From Bacillota bacterium (GTDB taxonomy: Bacteria; Bacillota; Clostridia; Lachnospirales; Lachnospiraceae), in contig JAEWYQ010000042.1 of NCBI GenBank assembly GCA_023395555.1, positions 1-18,596 on the forward strand: DNA of 18,596 nucleotides. The letters run 5' to 3'. The notes under the pieces were generated by a model that saw only the letters and a program-made list of their open reading frames with translations, did no database searches and had not been told where the DNA came from. Position 1 is the first letter of the stretch; each line of letters opens with the position of its first letter. The position numbers and the translations under genes were made by a program. Shown here in pieces: positions 1-6,440 of the stretch.

Positions 1-270
1 GGACCTACCGGTGCTACTGGGATTACTGGAGCTACCGGACCTACCGGGGCTACCGGAGCGGATGGAGCCACAGGACCTACCGGAGCTACCGGGGTTACTG
101 GAGCTACCGGACCTACCGGGGCTACTGGGGCTACTGGAGCCACAGGACCTACCGGGGCTACCGGAGCGGATGGAGCCACAGGACCTACCGGGGCTACTGG
201 GGCTACTGGAGCTACCGGACCTACCGGGGCTACTGGAGCTACCGGGGCTACTGGTCCGGCAGGCGACGGA
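1..270 (+). repeat. 36-nt tandem repeat encoding collagen-like 12-residue units
   Basis: The Gly-X-Y stalk has a higher-order period of four triplets (12 residues, 36 nt). The pattern is GPT-GAT-GZZ-GAT, where the third triplet varies: [21 protein letters not shown] in successive units. About 7.5 units lie in the window and the array continues beyond the left edge. The units are nearly identical at DNA level, so copy number should change easily by slippage or recombination. The same repetition produces a spurious Leu/Pro-rich open frame at 11-310. Confidence 0.95.
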
Positions 271-774
271 GCAATTATCCCGTTTGCGTCCGGTACGCCT
301 GTTGCCTTGACCACCGTAATTGGTGGATTGCTTAACACCTCCAGCGCAATTGGATTCGGGAGTAACCTTGCCGGCATATCCGCTGCCAGCGGAACCATCA
401 GCCTGCTGGGGCTGACGAACTTTGCATTCTCCGCGCCCAGGGACGGGGTTATCACCTCCTTGGCCGCTTATTTAAGCATCAGCGCCGGGCTCAACCTGAT
501 TGGCTCGACTGTAACGGTATCCGCCCAGTTGTTCCAATCCACCACACCTGACGACACCTTTGTTGCGGTGCCAGGCGCACTTGTCACGCTGGCGCCTCCC
601 CTCTCGGGATTAATTACTATCGGTGATATCAGCAGCGGTATCACCACCGGGCTGAGCATTCCCATCACCGCAGGAACCAGATTGCTTTTGGTATTCTCGG
701 CAGAGGTCACGGCTGGTCTCGATCTGGTAGCCGCCATCTTGGGCTTTGCCAGCGCCGGCCTTGGTATTTCCTAA
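1..774 (+). CDS. Collagen-like exosporium-type protein with BclB-like C-terminal domain (5' partial)
   Basis: The reading frame is open from the first base, so the N-terminus lies outside the window; 257 residues are visible. Residues 1-90 are 30 uninterrupted Gly-X-Y triplets, mostly GPT and GAT, which in this family form a collagen-like triple-helical stalk rich in glycosylatable threonine. Residues 91-257 form a hydrophobic, Gly/Ser/Ala/Leu-rich domain starting AIIPFASG. It matches my memory of the BclB-type C-terminal domain found in exosporium or spore-surface proteins of Bacillus and Clostridium. By family knowledge the C-terminal domain trimerises and the stalk forms hair-like filaments on the spore. 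No promoter is visible. The gene ends at TAA and is followed by a strong terminator. The domain assignment is from recognition, not a search. Confidence 0.85.
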   Translation, partial: GPTGATGITGATGPTGATGADGATGPTGATGVTGATGPTGATGATGATGPTGATGADGATGPTGATGATGATGPTGATGATGATGPAGDGAIIPFASGTPVALTTVIGGLLNTSSAIGFGSNLAGISAASGTISLLGLTNFAFSAPRDGVITSLAAYLSISAGLNLIGSTVTVSAQLFQSTTPDDTFVAVPGALVTLAPPLSGLITIGDISSGITTGLSIPITAGTRLLLVFSAEVTAGLDLVAAILGFASAGLGIS

Positions 775-1109
775 GAGAATCATAAAGCGACCCTTACAAT
801 CGTATATTTTCAAAACGCAGCATTGTTTTGAATAAATCTCAGCAGTTATCGCGGTTGTGTTAGGGGTACTGCTGTTATCCTCCAGGGTGTTACAAAACCC
901 CCTTTTTCCGTATTTCAGGAGAAAGGGGGTTTTCTCAAAATTGATCAAAGGGATCTCATAAGCAAATTCAATTCAATACTTAAATATAATGGTATGAATA
1001 ATCAGGACATAGCTGACAGACTAAGTACTTATGCGCTTATTGTAGCGGCCTTGAGCCAACAGGAACCAACTCTTAATGAGAGCATAATGCTTGCACTATA
1101 CGGATTTAT
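775..1109. other. Intergenic stretch between convergent genes
   Basis: This 335-nt stretch separates the plus-strand collagen-like gene from the minus-strand oxidase-like gene. It holds the strong terminator at 894-933. Just before that lies a weak 7-bp inverted repeat (CAGCAGT, 840-846, with ACTGCTG, 868-874). An open plus-strand frame runs through 946-1109 into the antisense of the next gene. I see no ribosome binding site or recognisable product for it, so I do not call a gene. Confidence 0.6.
894..933 (+). terminator. Strong intrinsic terminator after the collagen-like gene
   Basis: A perfect 12-bp stem pairs AAAACCCCCTTT (894-905) with AAAGGGGGTTTT (922-933), with a 16-nt loop. The A- and T-tracts at the base can serve either direction. 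It lies 120 nt after the plus-strand stop codon and before a convergent minus-strand gene, so a bidirectional role is plausible. Confidence 0.9.
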
Positions 1110-1586
1110 TTACTTCGCCGTTTTATTGATAAAATCAATTTCATACTGCGCTTCACCGTATTTTCTTTCGTTGTCAATAATAGTACCTTCTGTAAGAGTG
1201 ATACGCAGAACAATTGAGCTCGGATTGTCTTCGTCGCCAACTTCATCGAACCAGTCAAAGATTTTTTTAAATTTCCCTCTGATTTCCGCATTCTTCTCGT
1301 CCTTGACCCAACCGAGATTTTCAGCCGTGCCCTGGAGAGCATACCAACCTAACCCACCGACAGAAACCTCGTTGTTCTTCTCAATTTGCAGCATTTTATT
1401 TTTTTTGGCGTCCGTAGAAACATAAAATACACCGTCTTCATAATAAGCGCAAACCATGCGGACAGCAGGACGGGGATTACCGGCAGCGTTCGGGGTTAAT
1501 GATATTGTCCCAAGGGCAATAATTTCTTCTTTCCCATTTCCGCAGCGTTCCTCCATAAGTTTCATCGCGTTTTCGTATTTGCTCAT
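1110..1586 (-). CDS. Pyridoxamine 5'-phosphate oxidase family (FMN-binding split-barrel) protein
   Basis: 158 residues, the usual size for small single-domain members of this family. The pattern is typical: an N-terminal helix, a strand with GTISLTPNAAGNPRPAVRMV, then DGVFYVSTDAKKNKMLQIEKN, where the KxxxMLQI segment usually contributes to the flavin site. Family members bind FMN, F420 or haem and act as oxidases, reductases or flavin-binding proteins; the substrate cannot be told from sequence. The start is supported by AAAGGAG about 8 nt upstream of ATG. It is the last gene after the MerR and DUF6273 genes, 73 nt downstream of DUF6273, with a possible promoter of its own. No signal peptide is visible, so it is cytoplasmic. 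Confidence 0.85.
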   Translation of the reverse strand: MSKYENAMKLMEERCGNGKEEIIALGTISLTPNAAGNPRPAVRMVCAYYEDGVFYVSTDAKKNKMLQIEKNNEVSVGGLGWYALQGTAENLGWVKDEKNAEIRGKFKKIFDWFDEVGDEDNPSSIVLRITLTEGTIIDNERKYGEAQYEIDFINKTAK

Positions 1587-1606
1587 TTTAGTTCTCCTTT
1601 AAAATA

Positions 1607-1635
1607 TATTTAATTTATGCTGTAACTATAGTCAA
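1607..1635 (-). promoter_or_regulatory. Possible promoter for the oxidase-like gene
   Basis: On the minus strand TTGACT (1630-1635) is followed after 17 bp by TAAATA (1607-1612). The expected transcription start, near 1600, falls at the edge of the AAAGGAG ribosome binding site and leaves a very short leader. That makes the assignment uncertain. The gene may instead be read from the MerR promoter. Confidence 0.4.
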
Positions 1636-1659
1636 ACCACTTGAAACGCAGCTCAAGAT

Positions 1660-2277
1660 TTACAATTCCGGCTTCAGCCACAAAGCGGGACGGACGCCGC
1701 CTGTACATTTGCCGTCGCTGAGGTTGCCTTTTAATATATTGTTGCCTTGAATACCGATATTACCGTCAGTTCCAAAGATGTACACGGCTTTTACATTAAC
1801 GCGGCCGGGCGACCGAAGCCACCACCACCAACATCCTTCTTTACCCCGAAGTCTTGCCAGCCGCTTACTGTTGTTTTCATCTTTTCTTTCAAACCAATAT
1901 CTTTGATTTTTTCCTGGGTTTTGCAGTTTTGAGCGGCTGTCACCGAAATATTTACACACTTCCTCAAGGCTTAATAAAAATATACAGTCCCTCGTATCCG
2001 CTCCGCCCTTTGAGCCATACCATTGATTATCCGGATTTTTATTTAACACCGGAATTATTCTTGACTTATCCGTTGCGTTGAATTTGTCATAGAACTCACT
2101 GTTAAGATATTTTCTTAAGGAGCAGTCAGCCCATGTTATATCTTTATAAGCGTCATGGTAAGCACGTTGTTCAATTATTTCTTCCGTTATAACCAAAGCC
2201 GCGTTATTTTGTATGTCAAGCACACGCCAACTGTAGTCACCGAATGATATGATCGAGCCAATTTTATAATCTTCCAT
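1660..2277 (-). CDS. DUF6273 domain-containing protein
   Basis: 205 residues from the chosen start. The C-terminal half carries the hallmark of DUF6273: a Trp-rich WWLRSPG segment (here four Trp in a row) and a closing GGVRPALWLKP. Such proteins are common in Lachnospiraceae and have no established biochemical role; the fold is thought to be lectin-like or sulfatase-modifying-factor-like, which is inference. The ATG at 2277 is preferred over one 33 nt upstream because AAGGAG lies 9 nt before it. The start overlaps the end of the MerR-type gene by 14 nt, so translation of the two is probably coupled. No signal peptide is seen. A cytoplasmic protein co-expressed with a ligand-sensing regulator is the simplest reading. 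Confidence 0.85.
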   Translation of the reverse strand: MEDYKIGSIISFGDYSWRVLDIQNNAALVITEEIIEQRAYHDAYKDITWADCSLRKYLNSEFYDKFNATDKSRIIPVLNKNPDNQWYGSKGGADTRDCIFLLSLEEVCKYFGDSRSKLQNPGKNQRYWFERKDENNSKRLARLRGKEGCWWWWLRSPGRVNVKAVYIFGTDGNIGIQGNNILKGNLSDGKCTGGVRPALWLKPEL

Positions 2278-3286
2278 TTTCCTTCTCCTTAATAGGGAAC
2301 AGCAAATCAAGCTGTAAATAATTCATTTCAGAATTGTGCTTTTGAATAAAGTTATAAAAATTCAAAGTTTCTTCAAAACCTTGTCCAAAAAATGTTTCGG
2401 GAGATTCCCATCGTGGGGAACCCCAGTCATTATCGTATTTATCGCTTGCATTAACCCATTCCTTAAGCCGCCGCCAATCCTGGAAGTCCCACGCCCTTAA
2501 CACATGAGCGGCATATAACCCGCCGCTGAACTCCCGTCTTACTAACGGTGCGGGTATCTCCATATGATCGGGAACAGACACCCATACTTCATATACCTGT
2601 GAGTTTTCTCCAATTCCTACCGGACCTTGAGAGCAGTCAAAACCGAAACTGCGTGCGTCGGGTTTGATTTTTAACAATCCGCTGTCTTTTGTAAATTTAC
2701 TTACCATGTCCAATGCTTTGCCTTCACAGCCTTCTCCTGAAGCGTAAGCGGCGGCTATGGTCATGGGCGGAAGGTAAACAATCCGCACATCCTTGTCTTC
2801 CAGTTTCATTAATTCTTCATTCGCTTTGTTTAATTCCTCCATGGATAAATTCTCCTTCACTTCTTTGATTTGATTATCAGAAAAGGAAAGAGAGCTTATA
2901 ACAGAGAACACAGCTTCATCGCCGAGGAGTTTTAAATTAACATCGGCTTTTTCATTGATTTCCTCAACGAAACGCATCAATATGGATTTAACGGTAGACA
3001 GCGCGGTAATTTCGTCGTCTATCTCGCTTATGTTTTGCATGAAAATTTCCACTGCTTCCGCCGCGTCGTAATTATTAAGTATGCTTATGATTTGCTTCAC
3101 GGGAACCCGCAGCTTACGCAGGACTATGATTTGCTGCAAACGGTTCATGGCGTTCTCGTCATATACCCGGTAGGCATAATCATCTTTCCGCAGACTTTGA
3201 ATTAATCCCACTTGTTCATAATAGCGCAGCATTCTTGTAGAAATTCCGTAATTCTTTGATACCTGACTGATCGTTTGGAGCTCCAT
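2264..3286 (-). CDS. MerR-family transcriptional regulator with GyrI-like effector domain
   Basis: 340 residues. Residues 1-70 form the MerR winged helix-turn-helix (ISQVSKNYGISTRMLRYYEQ, then the wing YRVYDENAMNRL). A dimerisation helix follows to about residue 125. The C-terminal half, from about residue 160, resembles the AraC effector-binding/GyrI-like domain that binds hydrophobic or cationic small molecules (RIVYLPPMTIAAAYASG). This is the layout of TipA/BltR-type regulators that activate their own gene or efflux and detoxification genes. The start has GAGG about 8 nt upstream. Its own promoter has the long spacer expected for MerR activation. It overlaps the DUF6273 gene by 14 nt. Confidence 0.9.
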   Translation of the reverse strand: MELQTISQVSKNYGISTRMLRYYEQVGLIQSLRKDDYAYRVYDENAMNRLQQIIVLRKLRVPVKQIISILNNYDAAEAVEIFMQNISEIDDEITALSTVKSILMRFVEEINEKADVNLKLLGDEAVFSVISSLSFSDNQIKEVKENLSMEELNKANEELMKLEDKDVRIVYLPPMTIAAAYASGEGCEGKALDMVSKFTKDSGLLKIKPDARSFGFDCSQGPVGIGENSQVYEVWVSVPDHMEIPAPLVRREFSGGLYAAHVLRAWDFQDWRRLKEWVNASDKYDNDWGSPRWESPETFFGQGFEETLNFYNFIQKHNSEMNYLQLDLLFPIKEKENGRL

Positions 3287-3316
3287 ATTATAACCTCATT
3301 TCTTTTTCTTATTTTG

Positions 3317-3347
3317 ATTATAAAGCACGACACGGTGTCAGAGTCAA
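3317..3347 (-). promoter_or_regulatory. MerR-type promoter with 19-bp spacer and operator dyad
   Basis: On the minus strand the -35 box TTGACT (3342-3347) and the -10 box TATAAT (3317-3322) are separated by 19 bp instead of 17. The spacer contains the dyad GACAC-C-GTGTC (3329-3339). An over-long spacer with a central dyad is the diagnostic architecture of promoters that MerR proteins activate by untwisting DNA. It lies 31 nt upstream of the MerR-type start codon, so autoregulation of the MerR-DUF6273 unit is strongly suggested. Confidence 0.88.
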
Positions 3348-3404
3348 GAGGCTTATATAGATATCGTAACTTTTGAACAGGAGAAAGTGCAGAATCTGCC
3401 ATAC

Positions 3405-3908
3405 CTACTCTGCCAATAAAAGCTCCATGATATAAGCCTCACGCAGCAGAAAATCACTCTCATAATTATTGTCCAGAAGAATATTGGTCTGCCTTGCGGT
3501 TTCAATATCAGTAAATTCCAGATAATATCCCAGTTCCATTTCATATTCATCCAGGCTTAATTGTTCCATTTCCTCGCTTACATCAGCAAAATAATAATGG
3601 GAATACTGTTCAAAAATCTCTTTGTTTCCGTAAATACTTCTTCGTTTCTCAAGTAAGGTCCCGAAGCCGTGTATTGATTCAGGAACGATATGCAAACCCG
3701 TCTCCTCCAAGGTTTCACGGATCAGTGCCTCCATATGGCTTTCACCTGCTTCGATTCCGCCGCCCGGAAATTTATAATACCCTTCCTTTTCACATTTAAC
3801 CAAGGCCAGTTTATTATCCTTTATTATAATTGCCCTCACTGCTTCCCGCTTAAAACAATTCCATGAAGCTTTATAATTGTTGTTATCAAAAACACGAAGT
3901 ATTTTCAT
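3405..3908 (-). CDS. Nudix hydrolase
   Basis: 167 residues. The Nudix box is complete at about residues 50-72: G-x5-E-x7-RE-x2-EE-x-G is met by G50, E56, R64 E65, E68 E69 and G71. These residues bind the metal and catalyse hydrolysis of a nucleoside diphosphate linked to another group. The flanking AVRAIIIKDNKLALVK and YYKFPGGG strands are typical of the fold. The substrate is not predictable; ADP-ribose, dNTPs and capped nucleotides are all possible for the family. The start is preceded by a G-rich AGGGGGG element. It stands alone: the MerR promoter follows 58 nt after its stop, and gene debris lies upstream. A repeated promoter at 4195-4222 may drive it through a long leader. Confidence 0.88.
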   Translation of the reverse strand: MKILRVFDNNNYKASWNCFKREAVRAIIIKDNKLALVKCEKEGYYKFPGGGIEAGESHMEALIRETLEETGLHIVPESIHGFGTLLEKRRSIYGNKEIFEQYSHYYFADVSEEMEQLSLDEYEMELGYYLEFTDIETARQTNILLDNNYESDFLLREAYIMELLLAE

Positions 3909-3972
3909 TTGTTCCCCCCTATTTTGTTACCATTATTTTCACCGAAGGAAGCTTCCTTCTTCTTGCAGTGCT

Positions 3973-4113
3973 TCATTTCATGGCCGCATACAGTACCAGC
4001 GCTACCAGATACCGGTTGCCGTACATATATTCATCGGCGATATCCCAGCAACCTGCATCCTCAGGAAATTCATAGAATTTGGATGCCCTGGTCCGGAGCG
4101 CGTTTTTACCCCA
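3973..4113 (-). pseudogene. Decayed tail fragment of a GH31-family alpha-glycosidase
   Basis: A 46-codon minus-strand frame encodes FPEDAGCWDIADEYMYGNRY followed by LVALVLYAAMK and a stop. This strongly resembles the conserved segment after the catalytic barrel of GH31 glycosidases (alpha-xylosidase/alpha-glucosidase type), usually D-x-[EQ]-Y-M-[FY]-G-x-x-[LY]-L-V-A-P-V. The Pro of the VAPV motif is Leu here. There is no start codon, the frame is closed by stops on both sides, and the catalytic part is absent, so it is a remnant. After the stop, RRRKLPS may be the next piece of the same gene. A GH31 enzyme fits next to a sugar importer. The family call is from recognition, not a search. Confidence 0.65.
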
Positions 4114-4163
4114 GGGTTCAGTTCACAGTTCTTCCGCATCATAATGAAAAATCAATTTATTAT

Positions 4164-4250
4164 CCCTCTTCAAAACTACAATTTATCTATTTTTATTATA
4201 ACTTTCCTATGATTTTAATCAATAGCTGATTGTTCGACAGATAAAAACTA
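4164..4250 (-). repeat. Direct repeat, block 1 copy 1 (promoter half of cassette)
   Basis: 87 bp matching 11300-11386 at all but about three positions. At the second site it is the promoter and 5' leader of the kinase gene. The block carries the same minus-strand promoter here, but the DNA downstream is a GH31 remnant instead of a kinase gene. Confidence 0.92.
4195..4222 (-). promoter_or_regulatory. Promoter in repeat copy 1
   Basis: TTGATT (4217-4222) and TATAAT (4195-4200) on the minus strand are 16 bp apart, identical to the promoter ahead of the kinase gene at 11331-11358. It points toward the Nudix gene, whose start is about 280 nt downstream across the GH31 remnant. Confidence 0.7.
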
Positions 4251-4345
4251 CTATAGTTACTATAATTTGATTATGCTTGTCGTTTTTATATGCAGAAAAA
4301 CCATTGGAAGCAAAAAAAGTGCAGACAATGTGGTAGATTTTAATA

Positions 4346-4425
4346 CGATGAAAATCACGAAGGCACGTAAACAAGCAAAACAAAAACCCGCAACCCATTG
4401 ACTTTACTAAGGTTGCGAGCTTTTT
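4346..4425. repeat. Direct repeat, block 2 copy 1 with bidirectional terminator
   Basis: 80 bp about 89% identical to 11395-11474. It contains a 7-bp stem, CGCAACC (4389-4395) with GGTTGCG (4411-4417). T-rich tracts lie on both sides: GCTTTTT on the plus strand and GGGTTTTTG on the minus strand. It can therefore stop transcription from either direction. For the sugar operon it lies about 150 nt beyond the last stop codon. 95 nt separate it from block 1 here, against 8 nt at the second copy. Confidence 0.8.
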
Positions 4426-4432
4426 CCCGAAT

Positions 4433-4454
4433 GCAGTTGAGGGGACTTGAACCC
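4433..4454 (-). repeat. tRNA 3'-end-like sequence, copy 1 (possible attachment site)
   Basis: 22 bp identical to 16439-16460. On the minus strand it reads as T-loop and T-stem (GGGTTCAAGTCCCCT) followed by a 7-nt acceptor strand CAACTGC. The rest of a tRNA is not recognisable upstream, so this is a fragment and not a tRNA gene. Short copies of tRNA 3' ends typically mark the distal attachment site of integrated elements. Confidence 0.7.
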
Positions 4455-4510
4455 TTGCCCCCTGTAGAGATCGTATTCCTATTCATTCATGATATCATAC
4501 TCTCTTATGG

Positions 4511-4570
4511 AAAAAAATATTTCGGCATAATGCCAGCGCGTTAGATTATCCGCCCTTTTCTAGGCGCGCT
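4511..4570 (-). terminator. Probable terminator after the last permease gene
   Basis: On the minus strand, AGCGCG (from 4570 down) plus TAGA pairs with TCTA and CGCGCT (down to 4535), a roughly 10-bp bulged stem beginning at the permease stop codon. A small GGCATTATGCC palindrome (4524-4534) and a run of seven T (4511-4517) follow. The stem and T-run are separated by about 18 nt, so efficiency is uncertain. The repeat terminator at 4389-4417 is a backup. Confidence 0.45.
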
Positions 4571-5418
4571 CAGCCTTTTACCGCTCCGCTGGTCATACCG
4601 CTTATTATATATTTCTGCATCAGGATAAAGATCAGCGCAACAGGGATAATCGTTACAACCGCAAAAGCCGTCAGATAGCTCCATTTGGTTCCATACTGTC
4701 CCAGGAAATTAAAAATACCGGCTGTAATGGGCCTTCTCTCCTGATCGAGAATGAAGGTCATGCCATAGGCCAGATCCCCCCAGCCGTAAAGGAAGGAGAA
4801 TACCCCGCAAACAACCACACCGGGCTTTGCAATTGGTATCAAAACCCTGATAAATCCCGTAAACTTATTACAGCCGTCGATATAGGCTGCCTCTTCTATT
4901 TCCTTGGGTATCGCTGCAAAGAAATTCTTTAAAATCAGAACCGAAAAAGGAATTCCGATGGTAGCATCCGATATTATCGTGGACCACCAGGTATTATATA
5001 AATGCATCCTCTGAAACATAATAAACAAGGGCGTCAGCAGAACGGAAACCGGAAGCATCTGTGTTATTAAAAACCCCAGAATAATGGTCTTTTTACCCTT
5101 AAAGTGATACTTGGCAATTCCGTAGGCTGCCGGTACGGCTAACACGATGGCGATGAGCATAGCCCCTACCGATATTATCATACTGTTTCCAAAGGAACGG
5201 AACATATTAAAATCACCGGTTTGTACCTGTGCCAGATAGGATTTTGTATTCAGTACCTCGGGCCAGAAGGTAGGCGGTATCTGGAATATCTCCTTTTCCG
5301 TTTTTATCGAGGTTACAAAGATCCAGTAAAGCGGGAACAGCAGAATGCATAGCAGTAATACGGAAATGATACAGAATAAAGCGTTCTTTTTCTTACTCAT
5401 TTTTAAATCCGCATCCAT
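4570..5418 (-). CDS. Carbohydrate ABC transporter permease (MalG/UgpE type)
   Basis: 282 residues with six hydrophobic segments, beginning with the N-terminal helix at about residues 13-35. The EAA loop that docks to the ATPase is at residues 175-200 (EEAAYIDG...PIAKPG). The C-terminus GMTSGAVKG is typical of MalG-type inner-membrane subunits of sugar importers. With the upstream permease it forms the heterodimeric channel of a CUT1 importer. The start overlaps the stop of that gene by one base (TAATG) and has GGAGGAG just upstream, so translation is coupled. It is the last gene of the module. No ATPase gene is present; many Firmicutes CUT1 importers share an MsmK-type ATPase encoded elsewhere. 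Confidence 0.92.
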   Translation of the reverse strand: MDADLKMSKKKNALFCIISVLLLCILLFPLYWIFVTSIKTEKEIFQIPPTFWPEVLNTKSYLAQVQTGDFNMFRSFGNSMIISVGAMLIAIVLAVPAAYGIAKYHFKGKKTIILGFLITQMLPVSVLLTPLFIMFQRMHLYNTWWSTIISDATIGIPFSVLILKNFFAAIPKEIEEAAYIDGCNKFTGFIRVLIPIAKPGVVVCGVFSFLYGWGDLAYGMTFILDQERRPITAGIFNFLGQYGTKWSYLTAFAVVTIIPVALIFILMQKYIISGMTSGAVKG

Positions 5419-6320
5419 TACTCCTCCCCCTCTCTGTATACAAATTTCAGATAAATCAAACTGACAAGGAACAAAATCACAAACAGGATATTGGCAACAG
5501 CCGCTCCCTCACTATATTTGAACATTACAAAGGACAATTTATAGGAATAGGTAGATAACAGCTGCGTAGAATTCACCGGTCCTCCACTGGTCATTACATA
5601 AACCAGGTCATATACCTTAAAAGTATAAATAAATCCCAGAAGCAATACGGACTCCATCGTAGGCTTCAGCAAAGGTAATGTAATTTTCCTGAAAATCTGA
5701 AACTTATTTGCTCCGTCAATGGCAGCACTCTCATATAATTCTTTTGGTATTGTAGTAAGTCCCGTTGCTATTAAGATCATGTTAAACGGAATACCGATCC
5801 AAAAATTTGCAAAGATAACCGCGGGCATTGCCGTCACCGGGTTTGTGAGCCAGTCAATATTATGCTGTATGATTCCTAAGTTACGCAAAATAAAATTAAT
5901 GATACCGACATCCGTACTGAACATGAATTTGAAAATCAGTCCGGTAATCGTCATTGGGATCATCCAGGGCATGAGAAGCAGTCCCCTCACCGGTTTTGCA
6001 AATTTAAAATTCTTATTAAAGAATACTGCAAGAGCAAATCCCACAACAAACTGAAATATAATGCATATCACTGTAAAATATAAAGTGTTCCACAGAGCCG
6101 TCCTTAGAACAGTATCCAGCTTAAAAAGACGGATATAATTATCAAAGGCCACAAATTCCTTGACATTACTTCGCAAAGTTTTTACTGTTACATCCTGAAA
6201 GCTTAGAACAAAATTGTAAATGATAGGATATCCCACAAAAACAATCATATAGATAAACGCCGGCAATACAAACAGGATACCAGCATTATCATATTTGAAG
6301 TATTTTTTAATACCTTTCAT
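5418..6320 (-). CDS. Carbohydrate ABC transporter permease (MalF/UgpA type)
   Basis: 300 residues from the chosen start. The first helix is at about residues 13-35. The EAA loop is at about residues 195-220 (YESAAIDGANKFQIFRKI). This is the size and layout of MalF-like CUT1 permeases that lack the large periplasmic insert of E. coli MalF. The ATG at 6320 is chosen because GGAGG lies 6 nt upstream. A longer frame starting at 6371 would begin inside a repeat and has no ribosome binding site. It partners with the MalG-type permease, whose start it overlaps. Upstream, a terminator (6381-6424) and a 39-nt repeat (6342-6380) separate it from the binding-protein gene, so it is probably expressed at a lower level by read-through. 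Confidence 0.92.
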   Translation of the reverse strand: MKGIKKYFKYDNAGILFVLPAFIYMIVFVGYPIIYNFVLSFQDVTVKTLRSNVKEFVAFDNYIRLFKLDTVLRTALWNTLYFTVICIIFQFVVGFALAVFFNKNFKFAKPVRGLLLMPWMIPMTITGLIFKFMFSTDVGIINFILRNLGIIQHNIDWLTNPVTAMPAVIFANFWIGIPFNMILIATGLTTIPKELYESAAIDGANKFQIFRKITLPLLKPTMESVLLLGFIYTFKVYDLVYVMTSGGPVNSTQLLSTYSYKLSFVMFKYSEGAAVANILFVILFLVSLIYLKFVYREGEE

Positions 6321-6341
6321 GTCATTCCTCCATATATAGGT

Positions 6342-6380
6342 AAACAACCAGCGGCACGTGGTGCAAACCACTCTTATGTT
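6342..6380 (-). repeat. 39-nt repeat, copy A (inverted relative to copy B)
   Basis: Read on the minus strand it starts AACATAAGAGTGGTT and ends GTTGTTT. It matches copy B (7755-7793, plus strand) at 32 of 39 positions. Copies A and B face outward from the binding-protein gene, so the two regions of one read-through transcript are complementary. It lies between the terminator and the permease start. Confidence 0.85.
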
Positions 6381-6424
6381 TAAAAAGGGGCAGGTATCTC
6401 ACTTTTCGTGTATTTCCTGCCCCT
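6381..6424 (-). terminator. Intercistronic terminator/attenuator between binding protein and permeases
   Basis: A perfect 9-bp stem pairs AGGGGCAGG (minus strand, 6424-6416) with CCTGCCCCT (6394-6386). The 21-nt loop is followed by T5 (6385-6381) and AAA. It lies 16 nt after the binding-protein stop codon and 60 nt before the permease start. Partial termination here would give more binding protein than permease. Confidence 0.9.
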
Positions 6425-6440
6425 CCCAAACCTCTATAAA

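Larger units (their letters stand above)
3909..4569. other. Intergenic region with gene debris and repeated regulatory cassette
   Basis: No intact gene is seen in these 661 nt. From left to right it holds a 16-bp perfect palindrome (3944-3959, GAAGGAAGCTTCCTTC), the GH31 remnant (3973-4113), the promoter half (4164-4250) and terminator half (4346-4425) of a cassette repeated at 11300-11474, a tRNA-3'-end-like sequence (4433-4454), and a probable terminator (4511-4570). The short plus-strand frames here show no ribosome binding site or recognisable product. Confidence 0.7.

Noticed and set aside
1..270. CRISPR array
   Set aside because: The repeats are contiguous coding triplets without unique spacers; no cas genes are present anywhere in the window.
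11..310. Plus-strand Leu/Pro-rich open frame
   Set aside because: It is a shadow of the collagen-like repeat in another frame; the Gly-X-Y frame continues into a real C-terminal domain.
994..1425. Plus-strand open frame of 143 codons
   Set aside because: It has no ribosome binding site, runs antisense through the oxidase-like gene for most of its length, and matches nothing I recognise. The first 35 residues (NQDIADRLSTYALIVAALSQ) look protein-like and might be a tiny remnant, but this is not enough to call.
3944..3959. 16-bp perfect palindrome upstream of the Nudix gene as an operator
   Set aside because: A palindrome of this length is expected about 0.3 times by chance in this window, and it falls in GH31-derived debris.
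3863..4229. Three overlapping plus-strand frames
   Set aside because: They are antisense to the GH31 remnant and the repeat cassette, with no ribosome binding sites.
4433..4475. A complete tRNA gene
   Set aside because: Only a T-arm and acceptor strand can be found; no anticodon arm, D-arm or 5' acceptor strand is present.
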